Below, piece by piece: positions 1-7,669 of a stretch of 64,000 nt of DNA. Made by a program: the position numbers and the translations under genes. This stretch comes from Paenibacillus durus ATCC 35681. GTDB lineage: Bacteria > Bacillota > Bacilli > Paenibacillales > Paenibacillaceae. Below the pieces are notes generated by a model. That model was not told the origin of the DNA. It did not search any database and worked only from the letters and a program-made list of their open reading frames with translations. Location: NCBI RefSeq assembly GCF_000993825.1, contig NZ_CP011114.1, positions 4,402,001 to 4,466,000 on the forward strand. Direction: 5' to 3'. Positions within the stretch are counted from its first letter, which is position 1. Each line of letters starts with the position of its first letter.

Positions 1-1896
1 AATCTGTATCATGCCGCGGTCGTTATACACTTTGACCTCATCCCCTTCGGCAATTCCCCGCTCCGCCGCATCCGTGGGATGAATTTGCAGCGTGGGCCTC
101 TTCTCCAGACTTTGATGCTTCCCGATGTTGGAGAAGGTGGAATTGAGGAAATTATGGTTCGGCGGCGATATGAACATAAGCGGATATTTATCCCCTTCAT
201 CCGGACGCCGGATGCCGTCAAAGCCTTCGACAAGCGGAGTATAGGTTGGCAGCGGCGGCAGTCCCGCATTCTCGAGCGCCCGGGAGTACAGCTCAATTTT
301 GCCGGATGGCGTGGGCAGGTTATCCAGATACCGTTCTTTAGGCGTCATATCCAGTTTGACGTGCCGCTCGGCCTTCAGCCGCTCCAGCGTCACTCCGTTC
401 AGATACGGATTGCGCGGATAGTCCAGCGCCTCGCGGATCATGTCTTCCTCGCTTTGCCCGAAGGCTTCCTCGTCAAAGCCCAGGGCCTTTCCCAGCAGTG
501 AGAACAGTTCGACATTGCTCTTGCACTCTCCCGGGGCTTGTAACACCGGCTCCTGAAGCTGGATATAATGATGCCAGTAAGAACTGTATAAATCGGTATT
601 CTCAAAAGTCGACGTTGCGGGCAGCACAATGTCAGCGTATTTGGCTGTATCCGTCAGAAAAAGATCATGCACGACCGTGAACAGGTCTTCGCGCGCGAAT
701 CCGCGCCGCACCCGGTCCGCGTCCGGCGCGACGACGAGCGGATTGCTGCAGTAGACGAACAGCCCCTTGATCGGCTGCTCCGTCATTTCCAGCGCTTCGC
801 CGATCCGGTTCATATTAATGCTGCGCACCCGCGGGTTCGGGCGAAGATCAGGACGCTCCAGCGCCCGGGAATTCATCCCGGCATACCCGCCGTTGCCCTT
901 GGTCGCGCCTCCCCCCTTCTTCAGCCACTGTCCGGTCAGCGCCGGCAGACAGGCGATGCTGCGCACCGCCATGCCTCCGTTGTCGTGATGCTGAAGCCCG
1001 TTGCCGATGCGGATAAAAGACACCGCCGCCTCTCCGTACAGTTTACCCAACCGTTCAATGTCTTCAACTGGGATGCCCGTAATGGCCGCCACGGCCTCCG
1101 GCGTATACTCTTCCGCCTGCTTCCGCAGTTCTTCATGCCCCACCGTGTAAGTCTTGAGGAAATTCGCGTCCGTCATCCCGTCGCGGAACAAAATATGCAT
1201 GATGCCGAGCGCCAGCGCCGCATCCGTCCCCGGATAGAGCGGCAGGAACCAGTCGGCCCACTGCGCCGTGCGGTTCTTATGAACGTCGATGACGATGATC
1301 TTGGCGCCCTTCTTCCGGGCCTGCTCGGCCAGCACAACCTGATGCATATTAGTGCTGACGATATTTCCGCCCCAGACGATGATCAGATCGGCGTTCACTG
1401 TATCCTCCGGGCTTGTCCCGCCGTTGAAGCCCATTGTATATTTCCAGCCCGCACTTCCGGCGGCATTGCAGATCGTCTGCTCCAGGCGGCTTGCTCCAAG
1501 CGCGTTGAAGAACCGGCGATCCATGCCCTCCACACTGAGAACGCCCATATTGCCGTAGAAGCTGTAAGGCAGAATGCTCTCCGGCCCGTATTCTTCTGAC
1601 AGGCTGCGGAATTTGCCGGTAATCTCGGCAATCGCCTCATCCCAGCCGATCGGTTCGAATAGGGCCTCCCCTTTGCGTCCCACGCGCCGAAGCGGGGTTG
1701 TCAGCCGATCGGGATGATGGACGCGCTGCGCCATATTCCTGACTTTATTGCAGATGGCCCCCCTCGTATCCGGATGCTCGGGATTTCCTTCGACTTTTAC
1801 AATTTTTCCATCTTTCTTATGCACAAGAAGCCCGCAAGTGTCGGGACAATCCAGCGGGCATACCGCCGAAAATACACCGTTCTCCAATTTCTCCAT
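1..1896 (-). CDS. Molybdopterin-dependent oxidoreductase, 3' end missing
   Basis: A bis-MGD molybdoenzyme of the formate dehydrogenase/nitrate reductase superfamily, open to the left edge (632 codons present). The N-terminus has the 4Fe-4S cysteines C13, C17, C21 and C49 (CPLDCPDTC, then a gap of 27 residues). A TICNAAG motif near residue 140 is a plausible place for the molybdenum ligand. The start is the ATG at 1896 with AAGGAGGG just upstream. A weak promoter (TTTACG, 18 bp, TACAAT) lies before it. The form resembles stand-alone cytoplasmic enzymes such as Bacillus YoaE. The substrate is unknown; formate is an attractive guess because a formate/nitrite channel and formate-THF ligase follow, but this is inference. 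Confidence 0.85.
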   Translation of the reverse strand, partial: MEKLENGVFSAVCPLDCPDTCGLLVHKKDGKIVKVEGNPEHPDTRGAICNKVRNMAQRVHHPDRLTTPLRRVGRKGEALFEPIGWDEAIAEITGKFRSLSEEYGPESILPYSFYGNMGVLSVEGMDRRFFNALGASRLEQTICNAAGSAGWKYTMGFNGGTSPEDTVNADLIIVWGGNIVSTNMHQVVLAEQARKKGAKIIVIDVHKNRTAQWADWFLPLYPGTDAALALGIMHILFRDGMTDANFLKTYTVGHEELRKQAEEYTPEAVAAITGIPVEDIERLGKLYGEAAVSFIRIGNGLQHHDNGGMAVRSIACLPALTGQWLKKGGGATKGNGGYAGMNSRALERPDLRPNPRVRSINMNRIGEALEMTEQPIKGLFVYCSNPLVVAPDADRVRRGFAREDLFTVVHDLFLTDTAKYADIVLPATSTFENTDLYSSYWHHYIQLQEPVLQAPGECKSNVELFSLLGKALGFDEEAFGQSEEDMIREALDYPRNPYLNGVTLERLKAERHVKLDMTPKERYLDNLPTPSGKIELYSRALENAGLPPLPTYTPLVEGFDGIRRPDEGDKYPLMFISPPNHNFLNSTFSNIGKHQSLEKRPTLQIHPTDAAERGIAEGDEVKVYNDRGMIQI

Positions 1897-2210
1897 ACCC
1901 GCAGCCCTCCTTATTTTCACTGTTGTTATTGTATAATTTAACGTTCTCTTGCGTAAAGGCGAATTGTGCAGGGAAACTGATTCATTCCGGCAATTGCCGG
2001 GTAATAGAAAGCATGAAATACTCCCTATTGACTTCGCCGTAAGCATCGGTTTCGTTCCCCCGGACCGTTGGCTGTTACGGCGAACTTTGTTTTGTCGTAA
2101 TTGTCTGCCGCATACGGACATAAAAAGGCACCGCTCCACTGGGAACGGTACCTTATTTAGCCGGATATTCTTATAATTTAAAGTCGACTATTGCCGTAAA
2201 ATCTCAGGAA
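1897..2210. other. Intergenic region before the molybdoenzyme
   Basis: Contains the leader and probable promoter of the molybdopterin oxidoreductase on the minus strand, and the terminator of the upstream transporter gene. I see no further gene and no GTGA-N6-TCAC box here. Confidence 0.6.
2121..2156 (-). terminator. Intrinsic terminator of the FNT transporter gene
   Basis: On the minus strand a 13-bp stem (AAGGTACCGTTCC paired with GGAGCGGTGCCTT, with G-U pairs) is followed by TTTTT. It lies about 55 bp after the transporter stop codon. Confidence 0.75.
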
Positions 2211-3038
2211 TTATGCGTGTTTCTTCACACCTGCAGACGCTACGCTGTCCAGCGGTTGAACCGCTGCAGGGGATTTGCGCAGGTAGGCGTTCCAGTAGGC
2301 GCCAGCTACAAAGAGGGCTCCGCCTGCCAGGTTGCCCAGCCAAACCGGCACGAAATTGCCAAGGTACTGTCCCCAAGAAAAATGGCCTTCGAAAATGGCC
2401 GCCGGAATCAGGAACATGTTGGCGACAACGTGCTGGAATCCAATGGCGACGAAAGCCATGGTCGGGAACCAGATACCGAAAATTTTGCCGCTGAAATTGT
2501 CGGCGCCGTAGGACAGCCAGACCGCCAGCGCGACGAGCCAGTTACAACCGATACCCGAGATGAAAGCCTGAAGGAACGTAGCGTCCAGTTTGTGTTCCGC
2601 CAGTTCAACCAGCTTGTCAAGGTAGACGCCGTCGGCGGTCAGACCAACGACATGGCCGAAGAAATAAGCCACAAACAGTGCTCCCACAAAATTGCTCAGC
2701 GTAATCAGAATCAGATTCTTAATCGTCTCTCCGAACGTAATCTTCTTGGAAAACAATGCGAGCGGCACAGCCATCATATTGCCGGTCAGCAGTTCGCCCC
2801 CTGCCAGAAGCACGAGAATGAGTCCGACCGGGAACACCGCCGCCCCGATAAAGCTGGCGATAGATCCCCATTCCTTCGGCGCGCTGGCAATGACGCGAAT
2901 ATCAAGCAAATACCCTAGAGCGATGAATGCTCCTCCCAAAAAGCCAAGGATAAGCACGGTGAGCAGAGGGTTGTGAGCCTTCTTGATTCCGTTTTCCACC
3001 GTCACTTCGGCTATTTGCTGCGGTTTGTTATAAGCCAT
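2211..3038 (-). CDS. Formate/nitrite transporter (FNT family)
   Basis: A 275-residue membrane channel of the FocA/NirC family that moves small monovalent anions such as formate or nitrite. It shows the family signatures AGGELLTGNMM (residues 79-89) and GIGCNWLVALAVW (about 165), plus the conserved pore histidine in FQHVVANM. About six hydrophobic segments are visible, as expected for the pentameric channel. The start ATG has AAGGGGACAGG upstream. It is monocistronic, with its own terminator and a promoter region carrying two GTGA-N6-TCAC boxes. Neighbouring formate-THF ligase and the molybdoenzyme favour formate as cargo; nitrite cannot be excluded. Confidence 0.9.
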   Translation of the reverse strand: MAYNKPQQIAEVTVENGIKKAHNPLLTVLILGFLGGAFIALGYLLDIRVIASAPKEWGSIASFIGAAVFPVGLILVLLAGGELLTGNMMAVPLALFSKKITFGETIKNLILITLSNFVGALFVAYFFGHVVGLTADGVYLDKLVELAEHKLDATFLQAFISGIGCNWLVALAVWLSYGADNFSGKIFGIWFPTMAFVAIGFQHVVANMFLIPAAIFEGHFSWGQYLGNFVPVWLGNLAGGALFVAGAYWNAYLRKSPAAVQPLDSVASAGVKKHA

Positions 3039-3080
3039 GTTTCCTGTCCCCTTCTAAAATTTACTTTAAATTTTTGCTTT

Positions 3081-3161
3081 AGGTCTCATTGTAGCGCTTC
3101 GCCCCTCACATTTACGTGATAATTATCACTTGAGAAAACTAACAAGTGAAAATTTTCACTT
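3081..3161 (-). promoter_or_regulatory. FNT promoter with two Fnr/Rex-type operators
   Basis: Two perfect palindromes lie upstream of the transporter: GTGATAATTATCAC at 3116-3129 and AAGTGAAAATTTTCACTT at 3144-3161. Both fit GTGA-N6-TCAC, the core used by Crp/Fnr proteins and close to the Rex box. A TACAAT -10 at 3088-3093 puts the likely transcript start near 3081. The boxes are then centred near -41.5 and -71.5, the classical positions of a class II/class I activator. Seen: boxes and spacing. Inferred: anaerobic activation by Fnr. Confidence 0.65.
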
Positions 3162-3236
3162 CCGTGTCAAAATTTAAATCGCTTCCGGCAATTGGAAAAA
3201 TCATGCATGCAGATACGCGTTTATTCCTGCGGATAA

Positions 3237-3269
3237 GCAAAAAACCGGGGCCGCCGGGCTCCGGTTTTC
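3237..3269 (-). terminator. Intrinsic terminator of nox
   Basis: Stem AAAACCGG/CCGGTTTT around a GC-rich loop, with a T run on the minus strand, 47 bp after the nox stop codon. Confidence 0.8.
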
Positions 3270-3315
3270 AAGCGATATTTTCAGTAGCATGTATTTAAAT
3301 AAGGAAATTTACCCG

Positions 3316-4680
3316 TTATACTCTGACCGGCTGTCTGCTCTCTATAGTCTTCGGCAGCGCCTGAAGGCCGACGGTGTTCAAGAAGTTCCATGGCTTGTTG
3401 TAATGCGGCTGGAAGAAGAAATCGATGAAGGCAAGCTGGTCGACCGTCATGCCGTTCTGAATGCAGACCGAAATCGTATTGATCGATTGTGTCAGATCCG
3501 CCTTGGACATGATCTGCGCTCCCAGAATACGGCGTGTGCAGCGCTCAAAGACTACCTTGAGCTGAACCGCCTCGAAGGTAGGCATGAATTCCGGACGGTA
3601 GTTGTCCGTAATCATCACTGCTTCGGCGTCGATTCCCTCGTTCTTTGCGGCGGTTTCGGTTAAGCCGGTTCCGGCAATGTTGTCCTCGTAAATTTTGATG
3701 CCCGAAGTACCCTGGGTACCCATATATGGAATTGTGTTGTTCACCAGATTGCGGGCAACCAGCGTACCCATCCGTACGGCGTTAGTCGCCAGCGGGATAT
3801 AGGCTTTTTTACCAGTTGGATTGTAGTGAATCGCGCAGCTGTCTCCTGCTGCAAACACATCCGGCGCGCTGGTACGCATATACTCGTTCACGATAATCGC
3901 TCCGTTGCCGAGCATATCGACCTGCCCCTTCAGCAGTTCCGTATTCGGACGGAAACCGATGCAGAGGATGACCAGATCGGCTTTGTATTCGCCTTTGTCG
4001 GTAACGATGGTCGTGACTTTACCGTTCTCGCCTTTGAAGGAGCTGACCTTTTCGCCCAGCGCCAGTTCAATGCCGTGATCCTTTAGAGACTGTTCAATCG
4101 GATTCGTAAACTCGGGGTCAAGATATTTGCTCAGAATGCGCGTCTCGGCGTCGATCAATGTAACCTTTTTACCGTTAAGCTGGAATGCCTCGACCAGTTC
4201 GACGCCGATGTAGCCTGCTCCAACAACTGCGATATGCTTAGCGTGCTGCGCTTTTTCGATAATCGTGTTGGAATGTTGGAAGTTTTTCGAAAGCACAATG
4301 TTATCAAGTTCAATTCCCTCAAGCTTCGGCATAATCGGCCAAGACCCTGTCGTTACAATCAGCTTGTCGTAGGTGTCGTCGAATTCCTTGCCTGTGCTTA
4401 GGTCGCGGGCGCGCAGCGTTTTGTTCTTCGTATCAACGGAGACTACCTCATGGCGCATTTTGGTCTTGACTCCAAGCTCGGCCAGCTTCTCCGGGGAGGA
4501 ATAGAACAGCCCCTGCGGGTCCTTCACCACGCCTCCGACATAAAGAGCGATGCCGCAGGACAAGAACGAAATGTTGTCGTTTCGCTCATACACGGTAATC
4601 TCGGCCTCCGGATACAGCTGGGCAGTGTTGACAATCGCGGCGGTTCCTGCGTGGGTACAACCGATAACAGCTACTTTCAT
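3316..4680 (-). CDS. nox: Water-forming NADH oxidase
   Basis: A 454-residue FAD enzyme of the NADH oxidase/NADH peroxidase/CoA-disulfide reductase family. It oxidises NADH with O2 to regenerate NAD+ in the cytoplasm. The redox-active cysteine is C42 in SFLSCG, and H10 in the N-terminal FAD fold (IGCTHAG) is present as in four-electron NADH oxidases. A second dinucleotide motif (VVGAGYIGVE) and the FAD-binding FAAGDS follow. Sequence and length match Enterococcus-type Nox closely. The ATG at 4680 was chosen because GGAGGAGG lies 8 bases upstream; a longer frame from a TTG would place that ribosome site inside the gene. It shares operator boxes with the FNT gene. Confidence 0.92.
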   Translation of the reverse strand: MKVAVIGCTHAGTAAIVNTAQLYPEAEITVYERNDNISFLSCGIALYVGGVVKDPQGLFYSSPEKLAELGVKTKMRHEVVSVDTKNKTLRARDLSTGKEFDDTYDKLIVTTGSWPIMPKLEGIELDNIVLSKNFQHSNTIIEKAQHAKHIAVVGAGYIGVELVEAFQLNGKKVTLIDAETRILSKYLDPEFTNPIEQSLKDHGIELALGEKVSSFKGENGKVTTIVTDKGEYKADLVILCIGFRPNTELLKGQVDMLGNGAIIVNEYMRTSAPDVFAAGDSCAIHYNPTGKKAYIPLATNAVRMGTLVARNLVNNTIPYMGTQGTSGIKIYEDNIAGTGLTETAAKNEGIDAEAVMITDNYRPEFMPTFEAVQLKVVFERCTRRILGAQIMSKADLTQSINTISVCIQNGMTVDQLAFIDFFFQPHYNKPWNFLNTVGLQALPKTIESRQPVRV

Positions 4681-4735
4681 GATTTCTTCCTCCTCCAATT
4701 TTGAAAATTCTCTTTTTTATGGGATATTAAGTGAG

Positions 4736-4790
4736 TGTGACTTATTTCACTTAATGTCATCATTATATTGTGATAATTATCACGTTTCAA
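4736..4790 (-). promoter_or_regulatory. nox promoter with two Fnr/Rex-type operators
   Basis: A sigma-A promoter TTGAAA (4785-4790), 17-bp spacer, TATAAT (4762-4767) faces nox. The palindrome GTGATAATTATCAC (4770-4783), identical to one before the FNT gene, fills the spacer. A second box, GTGACTTATTTCAC (4737-4750), sits just downstream of the expected start point. This geometry predicts repression, the opposite of the FNT promoter. The candidate regulators are Fnr and the NADH sensor Rex; the sequence alone does not decide. Confidence 0.7.
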
Positions 4791-4975
4791 CCCTTTTTCG
4801 CTTTTTTAACAAATCGTTCACATTTAAACAATATTAGGCAGTTCCAAAAAAGTTTGTTTTAGTTTGCCCGCTTGCCCGCACATTATGTCAGTGACAGGTT
4901 AAGCAGCCAGTCTCTCGGTACACCGTATCATCAAGCGATTTGCCGGCGGTAAGGGAGGAATTTCAATTTTTCTGT
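4791..4975. other. Spacer between nox promoter and fhs terminator
   Basis: AT-rich at the nox side. I see no open reading frame, repeat or structured RNA that can be supported. Confidence 0.4.
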
Positions 4976-5014
4976 AAAAAAACCCCCGGATTCGCTGGCG
5001 AACCCGGAGGTTTA
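4976..5014 (-). terminator. Intrinsic terminator of fhs
   Basis: Stem AACCTCCGG/CCGGGGGTT on the minus strand followed by seven T residues, about 30 bp after the fhs stop. Confidence 0.85.
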
Positions 5015-5044
5015 AATTTTATACAAAATGTCAAAAAATTCACA

Positions 5045-6679
5045 TTATAAAAGGCCGATCAGTGTACCTTCTCTGTCAATCTGTATACCCTCGGCAGCAG
5101 GCTTGGCCGGCAGTCCCGGCATCGTCACAATGCTGCCGGTAATCACAACGGCAAATCCCGCCCCCAGCGAGAGCGTTATGTCGCGAACCTGAACCGTGAA
5201 GCCCTCGGGCGCTCCAAGCAGGCGCGGCTGGTCGGAGAAGGAATACGGCGTCTTGGCCATGCACACCTGCAAATGGCTTAAGCCCAGCCTTTCGATCAGC
5301 GCCAGACTGCGTTTGGCCGCCGGACTGAAGGCGACATCGGCGCCGTGGTATATTTCTTTGACAATTTTTCCAATCTTAGATGGGATATCCAGATCGTCCT
5401 TGTACAGCGGCGCATAGGCGGATGTATCCGAGCCGGACAACAGCTTCTTGAGCGCGGTGGCCAATTCCAGCCCCCCGGCGCCGCCCTCGGCCCATGCCTT
5501 GGAAATGGCGACAGGCACATTTAGACGGCGGCAGGCCGCCAGCACTTCCTGAATTTCCGCTTGGCTGTCGCCTTCAAAATGATTGAGAGCCACCAGCACC
5601 GGAACGCCGAATTTCCGCAGATTCTTAATATGCCGCTGTATATTGGCAAGTCCGGCAATCAGCGCCGCCCGGTTCCCGGCATACAGCTCACTTTTAGGGA
5701 CACCGCCGTTATACTTCAGCGATTTCACCGTAACGACCAATACGGCCGCAGAAGGCTTAAGGCCTGCCTGGCGGCATTTGATGTCCATGAATTTCTCCGC
5801 TCCAAGATCGGCGCCGAAGCCTGCTTCCGTCACGACAACTTCGCCCAGCTTCAGCGCGTAACGGGTGCCGATCACACTGCTGCAGCCATGCGCGATATTG
5901 GCAAACGGTCCGCCATGCACGATGACCGGCGTACCCTCCAGCGTCTGCACCAGATTCGGTTTAATCGCCTCTTTCAGCAGGGCGGTCATGGCGTCCACCG
6001 CTTTCAGACTGCCCGCCGTCACCGGCTGCCCTTCGCGGTCATAGCCGATCAGCATCCGGCCAAGGCGTTCCCGCAAATCGGCCAGATTATCGCATAGGCA
6101 TAGCACGGCCATGATTTCGGAGGCGGTGGTGATCAGAAATCCGCTCTCCCGGACCGTCCCGTTGCCGTCGCCAAGCCCTGTCACGATGCTGCGCAGACTG
6201 CGGTCGTTCATATCCATAACCCGTTTCCATACGATCTTCTGCGGGTCCAGCCCGAGCTCATTGCCCTGGAAGATATGATTGTCAATCATGGCCGACAGCA
6301 AATTATGGGCGGATGTCACCGCATGGATATCACCCGTAAAATGCAGGTTGATCTCATCCGCCGGAATAATCTGCGCTTTTCCGCTGCCTGTCGCCCCGCC
6401 CTTCATGCCAAGACAAGGACCAAGCGACGGTTCCCGCAGCGCAGCCACTGTCTTGACGCCTGCTTTGTTCATGGCCTGCGCCAGGCCAATGGTCGTCAGC
6501 GTCTTGCCTTCCCCCGCAGGGGTTGGATTCATTGCGGTGACCAGCACCAGCTTGCCGTCCGGACGGCCCTTGATCTCATCCCACAGGGATGGAGCCAGCT
6601 TGGCCTTATATTTGCCGTACAATTCCAGATGATCTTCATGAATTCCCGTCTCTGCCGCAACTTCCGTAATTAACTTCAT
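5045..6679 (-). CDS. fhs: Formate--tetrahydrofolate ligase
   Basis: A 544-residue ATP-dependent ligase that makes 10-formyl-THF from formate and THF, feeding one-carbon units into purine and methionine metabolism. The P-loop PTPAGEGKT is at residues 52-60. The conserved blocks LREPSLGPCLGMKGGATGSG and HFTGDIHAVTSAHNLL follow. Length is normal for the family. The ATG start is preceded by a G-rich stretch about 12 bases upstream, a modest ribosome site. It stands alone between a terminator and a long leader. Together with the FNT channel it suggests that the cell can import or salvage formate. Confidence 0.95.
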   Translation of the reverse strand: MKLITEVAAETGIHEDHLELYGKYKAKLAPSLWDEIKGRPDGKLVLVTAMNPTPAGEGKTLTTIGLAQAMNKAGVKTVAALREPSLGPCLGMKGGATGSGKAQIIPADEINLHFTGDIHAVTSAHNLLSAMIDNHIFQGNELGLDPQKIVWKRVMDMNDRSLRSIVTGLGDGNGTVRESGFLITTASEIMAVLCLCDNLADLRERLGRMLIGYDREGQPVTAGSLKAVDAMTALLKEAIKPNLVQTLEGTPVIVHGGPFANIAHGCSSVIGTRYALKLGEVVVTEAGFGADLGAEKFMDIKCRQAGLKPSAAVLVVTVKSLKYNGGVPKSELYAGNRAALIAGLANIQRHIKNLRKFGVPVLVALNHFEGDSQAEIQEVLAACRRLNVPVAISKAWAEGGAGGLELATALKKLLSGSDTSAYAPLYKDDLDIPSKIGKIVKEIYHGADVAFSPAAKRSLALIERLGLSHLQVCMAKTPYSFSDQPRLLGAPEGFTVQVRDITLSLGAGFAVVITGSIVTMPGLPAKPAAEGIQIDREGTLIGLL

Positions 6680-6849
6680 GCCCGTATACTAACCCCCTGA
6701 AACATAATTTCCTAAACCTGTCCGCCAGCCATCGTATTTCATCAGCATGCCGTACATTAAGCTTCTTATTACAGGATACAAGGTCCTCGAGAAGCGTCAA
6801 GCCTTATTTTCAGGCTTTATCCCGTTATCTAATTAACTCCATACGACAA
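6680..6849. other. fhs upstream region
   Basis: Leader of fhs. One small hairpin (AAGCCT/AGGCTT) is visible near 6810. I do not recognise a THF riboswitch or a GTGA-N6-TCAC box, and no gene is supported. Confidence 0.4.
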
Positions 6850-6983
6850 GAAGAAACGGCTGCGCCGTCCTGTTAGCAGCTTAAGCTTCCGAAGTAGCGA
6901 TACGAGTATCGCTTTTAGGTATCGTTTCTCGTAGAAATATAAGGCAAATGATAAGCGCGAAGCTTATACTTTCTTATATTTTG
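6850..6983. repeat. Hairpin-rich intergenic element, possible dispersed repeat
   Basis: Three compact hairpins follow one another: ACGGC-TGC-GCCGT (6856-6868), GCGATAC-GA-GTATCGC (6897-6912) and ATAAGC/GCTTAT (6951-6967). The last is enclosed by AAATATAAG/CTTATATTT. No open frame spans it. It looks like a conserved non-coding element; I have the impression that similar blocks recur in Paenibacillus genomes, but only one copy is in this window. Confidence 0.4.
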
Positions 6984-7027
6984 AAAAAAGCCTTCCGGAA
7001 AGGGAAAAACCGAGTTCCGGAAGGCTT
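6984..7027 (-). terminator. Intrinsic terminator of yjdF
   Basis: Perfect 12-bp stem AGCCTTCCGGAA/TTCCGGAAGGCT with a T run on the minus strand, right after the yjdF stop. Confidence 0.85.
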
Positions 7028-7043
7028 CGATGCGAGTTCACAA

Positions 7044-7454
7044 TTACCGACCGCGATGCTTGTCCTTCGCTTTCTTGCGGGCGATCTCGCGTTTGCTTTC
7101 GACAAGCTCTTCCTTGCGGGCTTTATTCATCCGGGATGAATCCAGCTTGCGCTTCGTAAGTTCCAGCCTGACGGCTTCCTGGCTTAATGTGCCGCTGCCC
7201 CGGCCTCGGGACTCCCTGGCCGCTTCCCTCGCACGCCGCTTCGGATTGCTGACGCGCAGGGCCGGCTTGGGGACGGCCACTCCGCAGGATAGACCATCCG
7301 TTACCTCTTGAAGCCGGTAAAGAACGAATTCCCAAATTTCCTGCGGCGTTGGCTCCGCGCCAAAGACGTACCGCCCGGCCTTGACGACTCCGTTCTCTTC
7401 AATTTCAACAATTCCGACCCAAAAAGGATCCTCGAAAAATACCGTCAATTTCAT
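7044..7454 (-). CDS. yjdF: YjdF family protein (DUF2992)
   Basis: A 136-residue basic protein matching Bacillus YjdF. The N-terminus MKLTVFFEDPFWVGIVE and the lysine/arginine-rich tail (KRKLDSSRMNKARKEELVES) are typical. Its biochemical role is unknown. The family is best known because its mRNA leaders carry a riboswitch for azaaromatic compounds, suggesting a role in dealing with such toxins. The start is the ATG at 7454 with GAGGGGG eight bases upstream. A longer open frame upstream reads through the riboswitch and is rejected. The gene has its own promoter and terminator. Confidence 0.88.
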   Translation of the reverse strand: MKLTVFFEDPFWVGIVEIEENGVVKAGRYVFGAEPTPQEIWEFVLYRLQEVTDGLSCGVAVPKPALRVSNPKRRAREAARESRGRGSGTLSQEAVRLELTKRKLDSSRMNKARKEELVESKREIARKKAKDKHRGR

Positions 7455-7460
7455 CGGTAT

Positions 7461-7620
7461 TCCCCCTCTTTTCAAAAATACGAAACGAGGGACATCCCGA
7501 GGGGGAAGGTTACTGACACGGAGGTATTGGCGGTGGGGGGCAGCGGATATGCATACCTCCCGCCGCGCCGCCTCCATGCGTCCGGACTACCGACCGGAGC
7601 TGTGTTTTTACGTTTCCCTT
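7461..7620 (-). promoter_or_regulatory. yjdF-motif riboswitch (azaaromatic-sensing)
   Basis: The yjdF leader is strongly folded on the minus strand. AAGGGAA (7614-7620) pairs with TTCCC(C) near 7503-7507, ACAC/GTGT forms an inner stem, TCCGG/CCGGA a hairpin, and GGAGGTAT pairs perfectly with ATACCTCC. The 3' arm runs into CCCCCTC, which is the exact complement of the ribosome site GAGGGGG (7463-7469). Closing the aptamer stem would therefore free the ribosome site, an ON switch at translation. The assignment rests on gene context, overall fold and recalled consensus. Confidence 0.75.
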
Positions 7621-7622
7621 TC

Positions 7623-7650
7623 ATCTTACCTTATCCCCGGCGAATTTCAA
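7623..7650 (-). promoter_or_regulatory. Probable yjdF promoter
   Basis: TTGAAA (7645-7650), 16 bp, TAAGAT (7623-7628) on the minus strand. It places the transcript start just before the riboswitch. Confidence 0.5.
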
Positions 7651-7669
7651 ACGCGGTTATTGACAAATG

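Noticed and set aside
667..1599. 310-codon plus-strand open frame
   Set aside because: Antisense to the molybdopterin oxidoreductase, whose Fe-S cysteines and domain order are clear.
7455..7577. 41-residue upstream extension of YjdF
   Set aside because: It is encoded by the riboswitch stems, and the internal ATG at 7454 has a strong ribosome site.
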